A stretch of DNA of 64,000 nt from assembly GCF_951805225.1 (NCBI RefSeq), contig NZ_OX638201.1, positions 3,224,001 to 3,288,000 of the forward strand. Reading direction: 5' to 3'. The translations under genes were made by a program, and so were the position numbers. The notes below the pieces were generated by a model. That model was not told the origin of the DNA. It was given only the letters and a program-made list of their open reading frames with translations, and did not search any database. Positions 25,226-33,361 of the stretch are shown here, in pieces (position 1 is the stretch's first letter; each line of letters begins with the position of its first letter). The DNA is from an uncultured Flavobacterium sp. GTDB taxonomy: Bacteria; Bacteroidota; Bacteroidia; Flavobacteriales; Flavobacteriaceae.

Positions 25226-26506
25226 ATGAACAAAACGGCGCAAATCAAAAAAAATCATCAATTTATTAAATTCCGAAAATTAGTTGTTGTTTCTATTCTA
25301 ATAGGTTTTTTATCGGCCTTTCTCGGAATTTCACTTAAAAAAATTACAGAATACTACGAAGAAATCTTCTTTCATGAAGTTACTGTACATCCATTATTGT
25401 ATATTCTTTTCCCTGTTTTTGGATTGTCTGTGATTTATTTTCTAAGACATTATCTTTTTAAGAAAAAAGAAAACAAAGGAATCAAGGAAGTTTTTGAAAG
25501 TACAAAATCCACTTCAAAAAATTTACCTTCTTATAAAATCCCATCTCACTTTATAAACGGATTAATAACAGTTGCTTTTGGAGGTTCTACTGGAATTGAA
25601 GTTTCTACCGTTGTAGCCTCTGCAACAATTGGTTCTGTAGCGCAGCAAAAAGAAAATGTATTTAGACAATACAAAACCGAATTAATTTGTGCGGGAGTTG
25701 CTGCCGGAGTTACCGCTTTATTCAGCAGTCCAATTGCAGGAATTTTGTTTGCTCTGGAAGTTATTTCTCGAAAAGTAACACGAGCTTTTATTATTTCAAA
25801 TCTAATCGCTGTTTCGATCGCATTCGGATTATTATCTATATTAAAAGAAGAACCTTTATTTACGGTTTCGATTACAACCTGGCATTTAAGAGCGATTCCG
25901 TATTTTATTCTTTTAGGAATTTTGGCGGGAATAAATTCTGTTTACTTAACGCGTTGTGTCTTATTCTTTAAATCTCAATTTGGAAAAATCGATACGCATT
26001 ATTACAAAATATTAATTGGTTCAGTAGTTTTAAGCGTTTCTTTATTCATCTTTCCGCAATTATATGGAGAAGGATATCACGCTATAAAAGGAATATTTGG
26101 CAACACAAATGAAATTCCGTTAACGCTGACTTTAGCATTGACTTTTATCGGAATCTTGATTTTAAAACCAATTGTAACTTCGGTAACACTGGCTTCTGGT
26201 GGCGATGGCGGCGTTTTTGCTCCAAGTCTTTTTATTGGTGCATTTTTAGGTTTATTACTGGCTTCAGTTCTAAATAGCTTTTTCCATGTAAATGTAATTC
26301 CGGTTAATTTTATGATTATCGGAATGGCTGCTGTTTTAAGTGCCAGCATTCATGCGCCTTTTACAGCAATATTCTTAGTTTGTGGACTAACGAATGATTA
26401 CACGTTATTTTTACCCATTTTAGTAGTTTGTTTAATTTCTAAATATACCGCAAAAATGATTTATCCTTTTACCGTTTACTCCTATTCGCCAAGTTTAATA
26501 AAATAA
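25226..26506 (+). CDS. ClC-family chloride channel or antiporter
   Basis: 426 residues, membrane domain only, with no CBS pair. The family motifs are present: GGSTGIEVST containing the gating glutamate, SSPIAGILFALEV, and GGDGGVFAPSLFIGAFLG. Whether it is a channel or a Cl-/H+ exchanger is not certain. The gene stands alone with its own promoter-like -7 box and is followed by an HPP gene on the same strand. Confidence 0.94.
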   Translation: MNKTAQIKKNHQFIKFRKLVVVSILIGFLSAFLGISLKKITEYYEEIFFHEVTVHPLLYILFPVFGLSVIYFLRHYLFKKKENKGIKEVFESTKSTSKNLPSYKIPSHFINGLITVAFGGSTGIEVSTVVASATIGSVAQQKENVFRQYKTELICAGVAAGVTALFSSPIAGILFALEVISRKVTRAFIISNLIAVSIAFGLLSILKEEPLFTVSITTWHLRAIPYFILLGILAGINSVYLTRCVLFFKSQFGKIDTHYYKILIGSVVLSVSLFIFPQLYGEGYHAIKGIFGNTNEIPLTLTLALTFIGILILKPIVTSVTLASGGDGGVFAPSLFIGAFLGLLLASVLNSFFHVNVIPVNFMIIGMAAVLSASIHAPFTAIFLVCGLTNDYTLFLPILVVCLISKYTAKMIYPFTVYSYSPSLIK

Positions 26507-26593
26507 AAAAAGACTCTTATTTTAGACTTTTACAGATAATTAATCTGCAGCAAAAACAAATTTAGTTCTTAAGAATACGCAACAAAATACCAC

Positions 26594-27193
26594 ATGCCTA
26601 ATCAAAAATTAAAAAGAAGTTATCGTAAAACGCGCTATATTCTTTATAAAGAAACTCTAATTGACTCCAAAGAACATTTTTGGTCGTTTATAGGATCATT
26701 TGTCGGAATTGGAATCTTGTCTTATCTTGAATCTATTCGTTTTTCCGGAACTGATATTGTTTTTCTAATTGGTTCTTTTGGAGCATCGAGTGTATTAGTT
26801 TACGGAATTATTCAAAGTCCGTTTTCGCAACCCCGAAATTTAATTGGCGGTCACGTAATCTCAGCAATTATTGGGGTTACCGTAAACCAATTAGTTCCTG
26901 ATATTATTTGGTTATCTGCTCCATTGGCGGTTTCGTTATCCATTATTTTCATGCAGATTACCAAAACGCTTCATCCTCCCGGCGGTGCAACTGCACTTAT
27001 TGCCGTTACGGGTTCTGCACAAATAAAAGATTTAGGTTATATGTATGTGCTTTCTCCGGTTTTAGACGGTGTTTTGATTCTGTTTATAACGGCATTAATT
27101 TTCAATAATATGACTTCAAGCCGAAGTTATCCAAGTCATAGTACTTATCATAAACGTTATCATAAGATTCGAAAAAGATTGATTGGGAGATAA
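26594..27193 (+). CDS. HPP-family membrane protein
   Basis: 199 residues with four membrane segments and the name-giving HPPGGATALIAVTGS motif near residue 130. Some HPP proteins have been linked to nitrite or anion transport, but the substrate here is unknown. The 87-base gap after the ClC gene leaves co-transcription possible; both would be anion transporters. Confidence 0.9.
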   Translation: MPNQKLKRSYRKTRYILYKETLIDSKEHFWSFIGSFVGIGILSYLESIRFSGTDIVFLIGSFGASSVLVYGIIQSPFSQPRNLIGGHVISAIIGVTVNQLVPDIIWLSAPLAVSLSIIFMQITKTLHPPGGATALIAVTGSAQIKDLGYMYVLSPVLDGVLILFITALIFNNMTSSRSYPSHSTYHKRYHKIRKRLIGR

Positions 27194-27200
27194 TTTTGAC

Positions 27201-27288
27201 TTGTCATTGCGAGGAACGAAGCAATCTCACTTGCTGAATCATTTTGCGTTTCTTTGTAGTGTGGTTGCTTCGTTCCTCGCAATGACAA
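27201..27288. repeat. 26-base-arm palindrome of the TTGTCATTGCGAGGAACGAAG type
   Basis: Arms at 27201-27226 and 27263-27288 (ttgtcattgcgaggaacg, then aagcaatc, and the complement) are almost perfect. They surround a 36-base loop. The element begins 7 bases after the HPP gene. Confidence 0.85.
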
Positions 27289-27394
27289 ACTAGCCGAAAA
27301 GTTTGTTAATTAGACAACGACTCCGCTCATCCTGATAAATAAAAATCTTTTCAACAAATCGTAAATCACAATTCGTATTTCGTTTTTTATATTT

Positions 27395-27402
27395 TACCTT
27401 TG
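27395..27402 (+). promoter_or_regulatory. Probable -7 box before the pRiA4b-like gene
   Basis: TACCTTTG fits TAnnTTTG exactly, 23 bases before the ATG at 27426. The -33 TTG is not clear. Confidence 0.4.
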
Positions 27403-27425
27403 ACCTTTCAATAAAAACAAAGATT

Positions 27426-27965
27426 ATGGTTTATAAATTTAGAGTAATTCTAGACGCCGAAGAAGATATTTTTAGAGACATTGCTATTCTTGAGGAAGAT
27501 ACTCTTGAGGATTTACACAATGCTATCTTCAACGCTTTTGGTTTTGACGGAATGGAAGTAGCTTCGTTTTATACCTGCGATGAAACTTGGAATCAGGAAG
27601 ATGAAATTCCGCTTTTTGATACTGGCGATGTTCCTGGTGAACAACGAACTATGGGCGATTATCCATTATCTTCTATCCTGGATAAAGAAAATACCAAAAT
27701 CATCTATGTGTACGATTTCATCAATATGTGGACTTTCTTAGTTGAACTGGCTGCTGTTGAAGATCAAATTGCAGGAGCTCCATATCCTGAAACTTTATTC
27801 TCACACGGAGAAATGCCCGATGAAGCCATCGAAAAAAACTTTGAAGCAGATATGCACGACGATATCTACGGAGAATTTGAAGATGATCTTGACGAAGACG
27901 ATCTTGACATGTTCGAAGGCGACGATAGCTTTGAAGATTACGGATTTGAGGAGAACTGGAATTAG
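27426..27965 (+). CDS. Plasmid pRiA4b ORF-3-like protein
   Basis: 179 residues. The N-terminal part (about 1-100) has YKFRVILDAEEDIFRDIAI, LEDLHNAIFNAFGF and LDKENTKIIYVYDF, typical of the pRiA4b ORF-3 family. The last 40 residues are almost all acidic (DDLDEDDLDMFEGDD), suggesting contact with basic proteins or mimicry of DNA charge; this is inference. The family's function is not known. It is a single gene between repeats. Confidence 0.85.
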   Translation: MVYKFRVILDAEEDIFRDIAILEEDTLEDLHNAIFNAFGFDGMEVASFYTCDETWNQEDEIPLFDTGDVPGEQRTMGDYPLSSILDKENTKIIYVYDFINMWTFLVELAAVEDQIAGAPYPETLFSHGEMPDEAIEKNFEADMHDDIYGEFEDDLDEDDLDMFEGDDSFEDYGFEENWN

Positions 27966-27972
27966 TCTTTTT

Positions 27973-28007
27973 GAGGTTCTTAGGTTCTGAGTTGCTAAGG
28001 TTCTAAG
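27973..28007. repeat. Left arm of the hairpin holding the four-helix gene
   Basis: gaggttcttaggttctgag and ttgctaaggttctaag follow one another here. This is the left arm of the same family as the complete hairpin at 20318-20411. Confidence 0.8.
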
Positions 28008-28071
28008 TTTTTATTTTGAAAGATTTATCTTATTTTTTTATTAATTTTATCAGATTAAATAAAAAATAAAA

Positions 28072-28431
28072 ATGAGTGATTTTCGAAAACTTTTAATCTG
28101 GCAGAAATCAATGAGCTTGATTACCAAAATCTATTTTTCAACAAACAATTTTCCAAAAGAAGAAATCTTCGGATTAACGTCACAAATAAGACGAAGCTCG
28201 GTTTCAATATCCAGTAATATTGCCGAAGGATCCGGACGAGAAAGCGATAAAGATTTTCTACGCTTTTTAAATATTTCAGTAGGTTCTTTATTTGAAATGC
28301 AAACTCAATTAGAAATTGCAAAAAATATAACCTATCTTAACGAACAAGAATTTAATAATTTATATGAGGATAGTCGTGAAGTAGAGAGAATGTTAGTTTC
28401 GTTTATTAAGAAAATAAAAAACAGAAACTAA
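28072..28431 (+). CDS. Four-helix-bundle protein of the S23 (23S rRNA intervening sequence) family
   Basis: 119 residues with the family layout: DFRKLLIWQKSMSL at the N terminus, FGLTSQIRRSSVSISSNIAEG in the second helix, then a GSGRESDKDFLRFL turn and two long helices. Relatives are encoded within intervening sequences of 23S rRNA genes and as the Avd accessory protein of diversity-generating retroelements. There is no rRNA or reverse transcriptase here. Instead the gene fills the loop of a repeat hairpin, with arms at 27973-28007 and 28432-28468. Its biochemical function is unknown. Confidence 0.88.
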   Translation: MSDFRKLLIWQKSMSLITKIYFSTNNFPKEEIFGLTSQIRRSSVSISSNIAEGSGRESDKDFLRFLNISVGSLFEMQTQLEIAKNITYLNEQEFNNLYEDSREVERMLVSFIKKIKNRN

Positions 28432-28468
28432 AACCTCAGAACCTTAGCGACTCAGAACCTCAGCAACT
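28432..28468. repeat. Right arm of the hairpin holding the four-helix gene
   Basis: aacctcagaaccttagcg and actcagaacctcagcaact are the imperfect reverse complement of the arm at 27973-28007. The arm starts right after the four-helix stop and ends 6 bases before the next gene. Confidence 0.8.
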
Positions 28469-28474
28469 TTAAAT

Positions 28475-29533
28475 ATGATCAACTTATTCAACACCCACAT
28501 CGAGACGCTTGCGATACACCGCGTAGGAAACAAGAGCAGAAACGAAGCGATTTTTTTATCGGAACAACCTTTTAATCTAAATGATGAAATTGTGCCTTTG
28601 ATAAAAGAATACTTTTTTAAGCCTTTTAGAGAGAAAGAAGAAAACTATTATCAGTTTGCGCACGAAGTCGATTTGGATTATAACGACATGTTTAAGTATG
28701 CTACTGAGATTTTTAATAATCCTGGGAACTTACAGGAGGTTTCAAAAAGAATCACTACGCATTTATTCGAGCAATCAAATCATCCGCACATTAAAAACGG
28801 AGAGGTTTATGTAACTTATCTAACAAATCTAAGTATTGACAATAATGTTGTTGACGCTATCGGAATTTTTAAAAGTGAATTACAAGCCGACTTTTTACAA
28901 TTTGAAGAAAAAAACAGTAACCTCGAAATGATCTTGCAACAAGGTATCAACTTAAGCAAATTAGATAAAGGTTGTTTGATTTTTAATTATAAAAAAGAAG
29001 AAGGATACAAAATTCTAACTGTAGACAGTAACCGTTATGACGCGCGTTATTGGTTAGAGCACTTTTTATCAGTTGATGCTTTTGAAGATGAAAACTTCAT
29101 CACTAAAAAATACTTGAAATTCTGTCAAAACTTCGCGAAAGATGTTGTTTTACCAGCAGAAGACAAAAAAGAAGAAGTAATGTTCATGAACCGTTCAGTG
29201 AATTATTTCGCTAAGAACGACCAGTTTGAAGAGCAAAATTTCTTAAATGAAGTATTAGACAATCCGGACTTAATTCCTGAATTCAAAAACTATAAAGTTG
29301 ATAAAGGAGAAAAATACAGCATCGAAGATGTAACCTCATTCCCTATTGCAAACGCAGCAGTTTCTGACGCAAGAAAATCGATTAAAAACGTTATTAATCT
29401 AGATACTCATATTCAGATTAAAATGGATTTTATCAACCCTGAAAGTGCAGAAAAATTTGTTGAAAAAGGCTGGGATGAAGAAAAACAAATGTATTACTAC
29501 TTAGTTTACTTCAATAAAGAAGAAAAAAGCTAA
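28475..29533 (+). CDS. 37-kDa nucleoid-associated protein (NdpA/YejK family)
   Basis: 352 residues. The family region runs from LFNTHIETLAIHRVGNK at the N terminus through GVYVTYL-like and GIFKSELQADFL segments, with CLIFNYKKEEGY in the centre and IKMDFINPESAEKF near the end. YejK/NdpA is a nucleoid-associated protein in E. coli; the same role is inferred here. Its ATG follows a repeat arm by 6 bases, so its promoter may lie within or before the four-helix module. Confidence 0.88.
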   Translation: MINLFNTHIETLAIHRVGNKSRNEAIFLSEQPFNLNDEIVPLIKEYFFKPFREKEENYYQFAHEVDLDYNDMFKYATEIFNNPGNLQEVSKRITTHLFEQSNHPHIKNGEVYVTYLTNLSIDNNVVDAIGIFKSELQADFLQFEEKNSNLEMILQQGINLSKLDKGCLIFNYKKEEGYKILTVDSNRYDARYWLEHFLSVDAFEDENFITKKYLKFCQNFAKDVVLPAEDKKEEVMFMNRSVNYFAKNDQFEEQNFLNEVLDNPDLIPEFKNYKVDKGEKYSIEDVTSFPIANAAVSDARKSIKNVINLDTHIQIKMDFINPESAEKFVEKGWDEEKQMYYYLVYFNKEEKS

Positions 29534-29565
29534 GAGTTATTCATTTTCTATTACTTACTTAAAAC

Positions 29566-29606
29566 AAAAAACGGCAACTACATTTATTTGTAATTGCCGT
29601 TTTTTA
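29566..29606 (+). terminator. Rho-independent terminator after the nucleoid protein gene
   Basis: aaaaacggcaactaca pairs with tgtaattgccgttttt with one mismatch. The rest of the 298-base gap (29607-29831) is AT-rich, with nothing else recognisable. Confidence 0.88.
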
Positions 29607-29831
29607 TTGCTCTGAAATGTTAGAATTTTAATCTAAAAAATCAATTTCAACGCTTTTTCTTCAAATATACAACCAGAATCTTTTTGTTTTTTCAGTTTCT
29701 TCTTTATTAATTTATAAGTATTTAGCTATATTTTAAAAAATATAAATTTAAAAATATAAGAATAAACTTATTTTGTAAGATTATTATGCTTTAATTTGCG
29801 ACAATTATTATCGTAATTATCTATAAACAAA

Positions 29832-31058
29832 ATGAAAAAACAATTATTAATTATCGGCGGAGGTTTCGCAGGTTTTTGGAGTGCTTTGAGCGCTATTAGA
29901 CAAAGTCGTGAATTACAAAAAGAAGATGAACTTGAGGTGACTTTGGTGAATATGGATGAATATCTAACGATCCGTCCAAGATTATATGAAGTTTCATTAG
30001 AAGGCTTGAGAGTTGAGCTAAAAAAATATTTCAAACCATTGAATATTAAATTCATCATTGGTAAAGCAGAAATTATCAATCCGGAACAAAATCTGGTAAC
30101 GGTTGCGACCAATAGTGGAGCATTAAGTTTGAGCTATGATTATCTAATTTTATCTTCGGGAAGTGTTTTAAAAGCAATAAACATTCCCGGAATCGAAAAC
30201 ACTTTTAATGTAGACACATTCAATGGCGCTCAAAGACTTGAAGATCATTTATCGCAATTGGCAAGTAAAAATTTTGAGGACGATGGCGCTACAACTTTTG
30301 TCATTGCAGGAAGCGGATTAACAGGACTTGAGGTTGTTACTGTTATTAAAGAAAAAGCCTTGAAAATATTAGGCGAACATGGTCAAGATCCGATTGATTT
30401 TAAAGTAGTTCTTATCGAAAAAGCTGAAAAAGTAGGCAATTATTATTCAACTGAAGCACAGGATTACGTTATAAAAACTTTAGAATCAAAAGATGTTACT
30501 ATTGTAACGGGCGTTTCGCTGGCTGGCGTAACTTCCAAAGGTGCAACCTTAAGTGATGGAACATTTATTCCTTCGCAAACAATTATTTCAACTGTTGGAT
30601 TAGTTGCAAGTTCGCTTTGCAATTTCTTTAAAGGCGAAAAAGATAAACTGGGACGTCTTCATGTAAATAAATATCTTCAGCTTGAAGCGTATGACAATGT
30701 AATCGCAGCCGGAGATGTCGCAAATATTCCTACTGACGATAAAGGCAATAGTTCGCTTATGGCTTGCCAGTTCTCAATGTTCCTAGGAAAATGGGCTGGA
30801 CATAATGCTGTTAACAGCTTATTTTCACAACCTTTAAAACCTTACAATTATACAGATTATGTAACCTGCGTAGATTTAGGTCAGGAAGATGGTATGCTAA
30901 CAACCGGATGGGAACGCGCATTAGCTTTTAGTGGAATTGAAGGAAAGAATATAAAAATGGAGGTTACTACAAAACTAATCTATCCTGCAGATGACGTTGA
31001 TACTGCACTAACAGATTCTTATCCAGAAGTTCCAAATGTTAGCCAAAACGCTGTTTAA
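29832..31058 (+). CDS. FAD/NAD(P)H-dependent oxidoreductase, NDH-2-like
   Basis: 408 residues. The first dinucleotide fold is IIGGGFAGFWSA at the N terminus, the second is VIAGSGLTGLEVVTVI near residue 158, and the FAD-closing motif VIAAGDVANIPTDD is near 293. The order fits the type II NADH dehydrogenase/DadA-like pyridine-nucleotide-disulfide family. Activity on quinones is likely but not proven. The Rrf2 regulator gene follows after 36 bases and may control it. Confidence 0.88.
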   Translation: MKKQLLIIGGGFAGFWSALSAIRQSRELQKEDELEVTLVNMDEYLTIRPRLYEVSLEGLRVELKKYFKPLNIKFIIGKAEIINPEQNLVTVATNSGALSLSYDYLILSSGSVLKAINIPGIENTFNVDTFNGAQRLEDHLSQLASKNFEDDGATTFVIAGSGLTGLEVVTVIKEKALKILGEHGQDPIDFKVVLIEKAEKVGNYYSTEAQDYVIKTLESKDVTIVTGVSLAGVTSKGATLSDGTFIPSQTIISTVGLVASSLCNFFKGEKDKLGRLHVNKYLQLEAYDNVIAAGDVANIPTDDKGNSSLMACQFSMFLGKWAGHNAVNSLFSQPLKPYNYTDYVTCVDLGQEDGMLTTGWERALAFSGIEGKNIKMEVTTKLIYPADDVDTALTDSYPEVPNVSQNAV

Positions 31059-31094
31059 AATTAGAAACTTCATGAAACGGACTAAATCATTACT

Positions 31095-31604
31095 ATGCCA
31101 ACTTTAGGAAAAAATGTAGAATATGCGATACATTCGTTAGTGTATTTAATAGATAATCCTGAAGACAGCACAATTACGGTGCGTGATTTGGCGAATTTTC
31201 AAAATATATCCGAAACTTATCTCGCCAAAGCTTTTACCAAACTGAAAAAAGCGGGAATAGTGAAATCAAATATTGGTGTGAAAGGCGGTTACAAACTGGC
31301 ACGTTCTTCTACTGAAATCACATTTTTAGATATCGTTCTTGCTGTAGAAGGAGAAATTTCGTTTTTTGAATGCCACAAAATCAGAGACAATTGTGTATTG
31401 CTGGATAAGTCAGAACTTCCTTGGAAAAAAGATAGCTATTGTGCAATACATCTTGTAATGATTGAGACTGAAAATAAAATCAAGGATTCTTTGAGAGAAA
31501 AAAATCTTCAATGGGTTCATGATATGATTCGAAAACAGTACGGACAGAAAATGATTGATAAAACGCAAGATTGGTTTCAGTCGAATGTTTTTAGTACAAA
31601 GTAA
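31095..31604 (+). CDS. Rrf2-family transcriptional regulator
   Basis: 169 residues with a winged helix-turn-helix (LGKNVEYAIHSLVYLIDNP, NISETYLAKAFTKLKKAGIV, GGYKLAR) and three cysteines in the C-terminal part (FECHKIRDNCVLL and SYCAIHL). Rrf2 proteins use such cysteines to bind an iron-sulfur cluster or to sense nitric oxide or redox state. It lies just after the oxidoreductase gene on the same strand. Confidence 0.92.
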   Translation: MPTLGKNVEYAIHSLVYLIDNPEDSTITVRDLANFQNISETYLAKAFTKLKKAGIVKSNIGVKGGYKLARSSTEITFLDIVLAVEGEISFFECHKIRDNCVLLDKSELPWKKDSYCAIHLVMIETENKIKDSLREKNLQWVHDMIRKQYGQKMIDKTQDWFQSNVFSTK

Positions 31605-31666
31605 ATAATTCATTTAAATATGATTTAGGACTTATAGAATTACTTTGAAAATAGTACGGTTAAAAC

Positions 31667-31702
31667 AAAAAATCCCATTCGTCGAGGCGAATGGGATTTT
31701 TT
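31667..31702. terminator. Bidirectional terminator between rrf2 and tetR genes
   Basis: aaaaaatcccattcg pairs with cgaatgggatttttt around a six-base loop. A-run and T-run on both sides let it serve the convergent genes on each strand. Confidence 0.92.
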
Positions 31703-31725
31703 ATATTCTCGTCTTAATTAGCAAT

Positions 31726-32307
31726 TCAGAGTACAGAAAACATTGCTTTTACGATATCATCGTAGACTTGTTTATCTCTTTCGCCGGTTCTTGCTAAAAC
31801 TCTGATTCCGGAGTAATTATTAAAAATAAATCTTGCTAAAACTCTGGCATCAATAGCTTTGGAAATCTGACCTAGATCCTGCCCTTTCTGTACTGCCTTT
31901 GTAAAAACTCCTTCCATTATCTGGCTGTTGCTTTTTACAATTTTGGCAATTTCTTCATCATGCATCGCCAATTCTACAGAAGAATTTACCATAAAACATC
32001 CTTTTGTAATTCGGTCTTCAAGACTTTCTATAACAGCTTGTTTAAAAATATCACGTAAAGTCTCTTTTATATTTTCCGATTCATCGAAAAGTTTTACGAT
32101 TTGATCTTGAGCATTTTTCTGATAACGTTGTAAAGACTGCGCAAAAAGTTTCTGCTTATCGCCAAAAGTGTCATACAAACTAGAACGACTCAAACCTAAA
32201 TGTGTTACTAAATCCTGAGCCGAAGTTCCGTTGTAACCTTTGTGCCAAAAAATTTCGATCGCTTTATCCAAAGCCTGATCTTCATTAAATTCTTTTGTTC
32301 TAGCCAT
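31726..32307 (-). CDS. TetR/AcrR-family repressor
   Basis: 193 residues: helix-turn-helix in the first 50 (FNEDQALDKAIEIFWHKGY, LGLSRSSLYDTFGDKQKLF) and a helical ligand domain. This resembles the AcrR/YxaF-like group that represses oxidoreductase genes responding to electrophiles or quinones. A GGAAC-N4-GTTCC operator lies in its own promoter, and a longer version stands before the SDR gene upstream. The repressor probably controls both. Confidence 0.92.
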   Translation of the reverse strand: MARTKEFNEDQALDKAIEIFWHKGYNGTSAQDLVTHLGLSRSSLYDTFGDKQKLFAQSLQRYQKNAQDQIVKLFDESENIKETLRDIFKQAVIESLEDRITKGCFMVNSSVELAMHDEEIAKIVKSNSQIMEGVFTKAVQKGQDLGQISKAIDARVLARFIFNNYSGIRVLARTGERDKQVYDDIVKAMFSVL

Positions 32308-32332
32308 GATTTCTACTATTCAATTAATATTA

Positions 32333-32363
32333 CAAAGGTATAAAAAAACGGAACAATCGTTCC
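32333..32363 (-). promoter_or_regulatory. Promoter and operator of the tetR gene
   Basis: On the minus strand TACCTTTG (32333-32340) fits the -7 box. Just upstream, GGAACAATCGTTCC (32350-32363) is a 5+5 inverted repeat matching the core of the SDR operator apart from one central base. Confidence 0.7.
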
Positions 32364-32379
32364 TGAATTATTCAAAAAA

Positions 32380-33132
32380 TTATAATACTGTATTTACAGT
32401 AAGTCCACCATCGATAACAATTTCACTTCCGGTAATGAATGAAGAATCATCTGAAGCAAGGAAACCAATTGTTTTTGCAACCTCAGAAGCTTGTCCAAAA
32501 CGTTTCAATAAAATCTTTTGCCCTAAAGCAGCTCCTAAACCTTCTACTTCTTCTTTTTCTAAACCAACTTTTCCATACAAAGGTGTTTCTATTGGACCAG
32601 GAGAAACGGCGTTTACTCTAATTTTTCTTGGTGCTAATTCTGCTGCAAATATTCTGTTTAATGATAAAACTGCTGCTTTACTTGCTCCGTATACACTTGA
32701 ACCCGGCATACCTAATTGTGCATTTACTGAAGTATTAAAGATAATAGAACCTCCATCGTTTAAAATTGGCAATACTTTTTGAACAGTAAAATAAACTCCT
32801 TTTACATTCACATTCATAATACTGTCATAATGTTCTTCAGAAGCTGATTCTACCGGAGCAAAAGCTGCAATTCCAGCGTTTAAAAATACAATATCAACTT
32901 TGCCAAATTGTGCTTTTACTTGTTCTACTAAACTGTCAATAGATTTTAAATCTGATTGATCTGCAACAATTCCAGTTACGTTCAATTCTTTTTCGGCTTG
33001 AGCCAAAGCTTCTTTGTTTCTTCCTGTTACAATTACTTTTGCACCTTTTGCTACTAATTCAGCTGCCGCTGCATACCCAATACCGCTATTTCCACCAGTT
33101 ACTATAGCTACTTTGTTTTCTAAATTTTTCAT
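32380..33132 (-). CDS. SDR-family NAD(P)-dependent oxidoreductase
   Basis: 250 residues, a classical short-chain dehydrogenase. The cofactor motif is VTGGNSGIGYAAA, then NAGIAAF, the catalytic Ser in IIFNTSVNAQ, and Tyr-Lys in YGASKAAVLSLNR; the ending is GSEIVIDGGLTVN. Aspartate or arginine after the first strand (VTGRNK) suggests NADPH preference. Substrate unknown. A perfect 30-base operator precedes it, and the repressor gene follows after 72 bases. Confidence 0.93.
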   Translation of the reverse strand: MKNLENKVAIVTGGNSGIGYAAAAELVAKGAKVIVTGRNKEALAQAEKELNVTGIVADQSDLKSIDSLVEQVKAQFGKVDIVFLNAGIAAFAPVESASEEHYDSIMNVNVKGVYFTVQKVLPILNDGGSIIFNTSVNAQLGMPGSSVYGASKAAVLSLNRIFAAELAPRKIRVNAVSPGPIETPLYGKVGLEKEEVEGLGAALGQKILLKRFGQASEVAKTIGFLASDDSSFITGSEIVIDGGLTVNTVL

Positions 33133-33175
33133 TTTGTTTATTTATTAAGTTATTGATTATTCAATTATTATGGTA

Positions 33176-33212
33176 CAAAGATATAATAACGGAACGATCG
33201 TTCCGTTATTAT
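33176..33212 (-). promoter_or_regulatory. SDR promoter with a perfect 30-base palindromic operator
   Basis: The palindrome at 33183-33212 has 15-base arms, each half reading ataataacggaacga. It touches the -7 box TATCTTTG on the minus strand (33176-33183). Its core GGAACGATCGTTCC recurs with one change before the tetR gene. Confidence 0.85.
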
Positions 33213-33308
33213 TAATGTTAAAATTTAGTTAAATTAAAGATTCACTTTCAAACCTTCCTATTTACAAGGGTTTATATCTATACTATCATAAAGGAAACAA
33301 ATAATAAA

Positions 33309-33341
33309 TTGGCTAACATTCTTAATATTTGCTTAATTTTG
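33309..33341 (+). promoter_or_regulatory. Promoter of the GAF-protein gene
   Basis: TTG (33309-33311), 22 bases, then TAATTTTG (33334-33341). The ATG at 33362 follows 20 bases later, which places the alternative start at 33329 upstream of the transcription start. Confidence 0.7.
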
Positions 33342-33361
33342 CATCTCTAAACTATACACAG

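Noticed and set aside
27426..27965. Plasmid or IS1096 remnant, suggested by the pRiA4b ORF-3 family name
   Set aside because: The family is widespread on chromosomes, and no transposase or inverted ends accompany it.
28072..28431. Diversity-generating retroelement or interrupted 23S rRNA, suggested by the Avd/S23-like protein
   Set aside because: No reverse transcriptase, template/variable repeat pair or rRNA sequence is present in the window.
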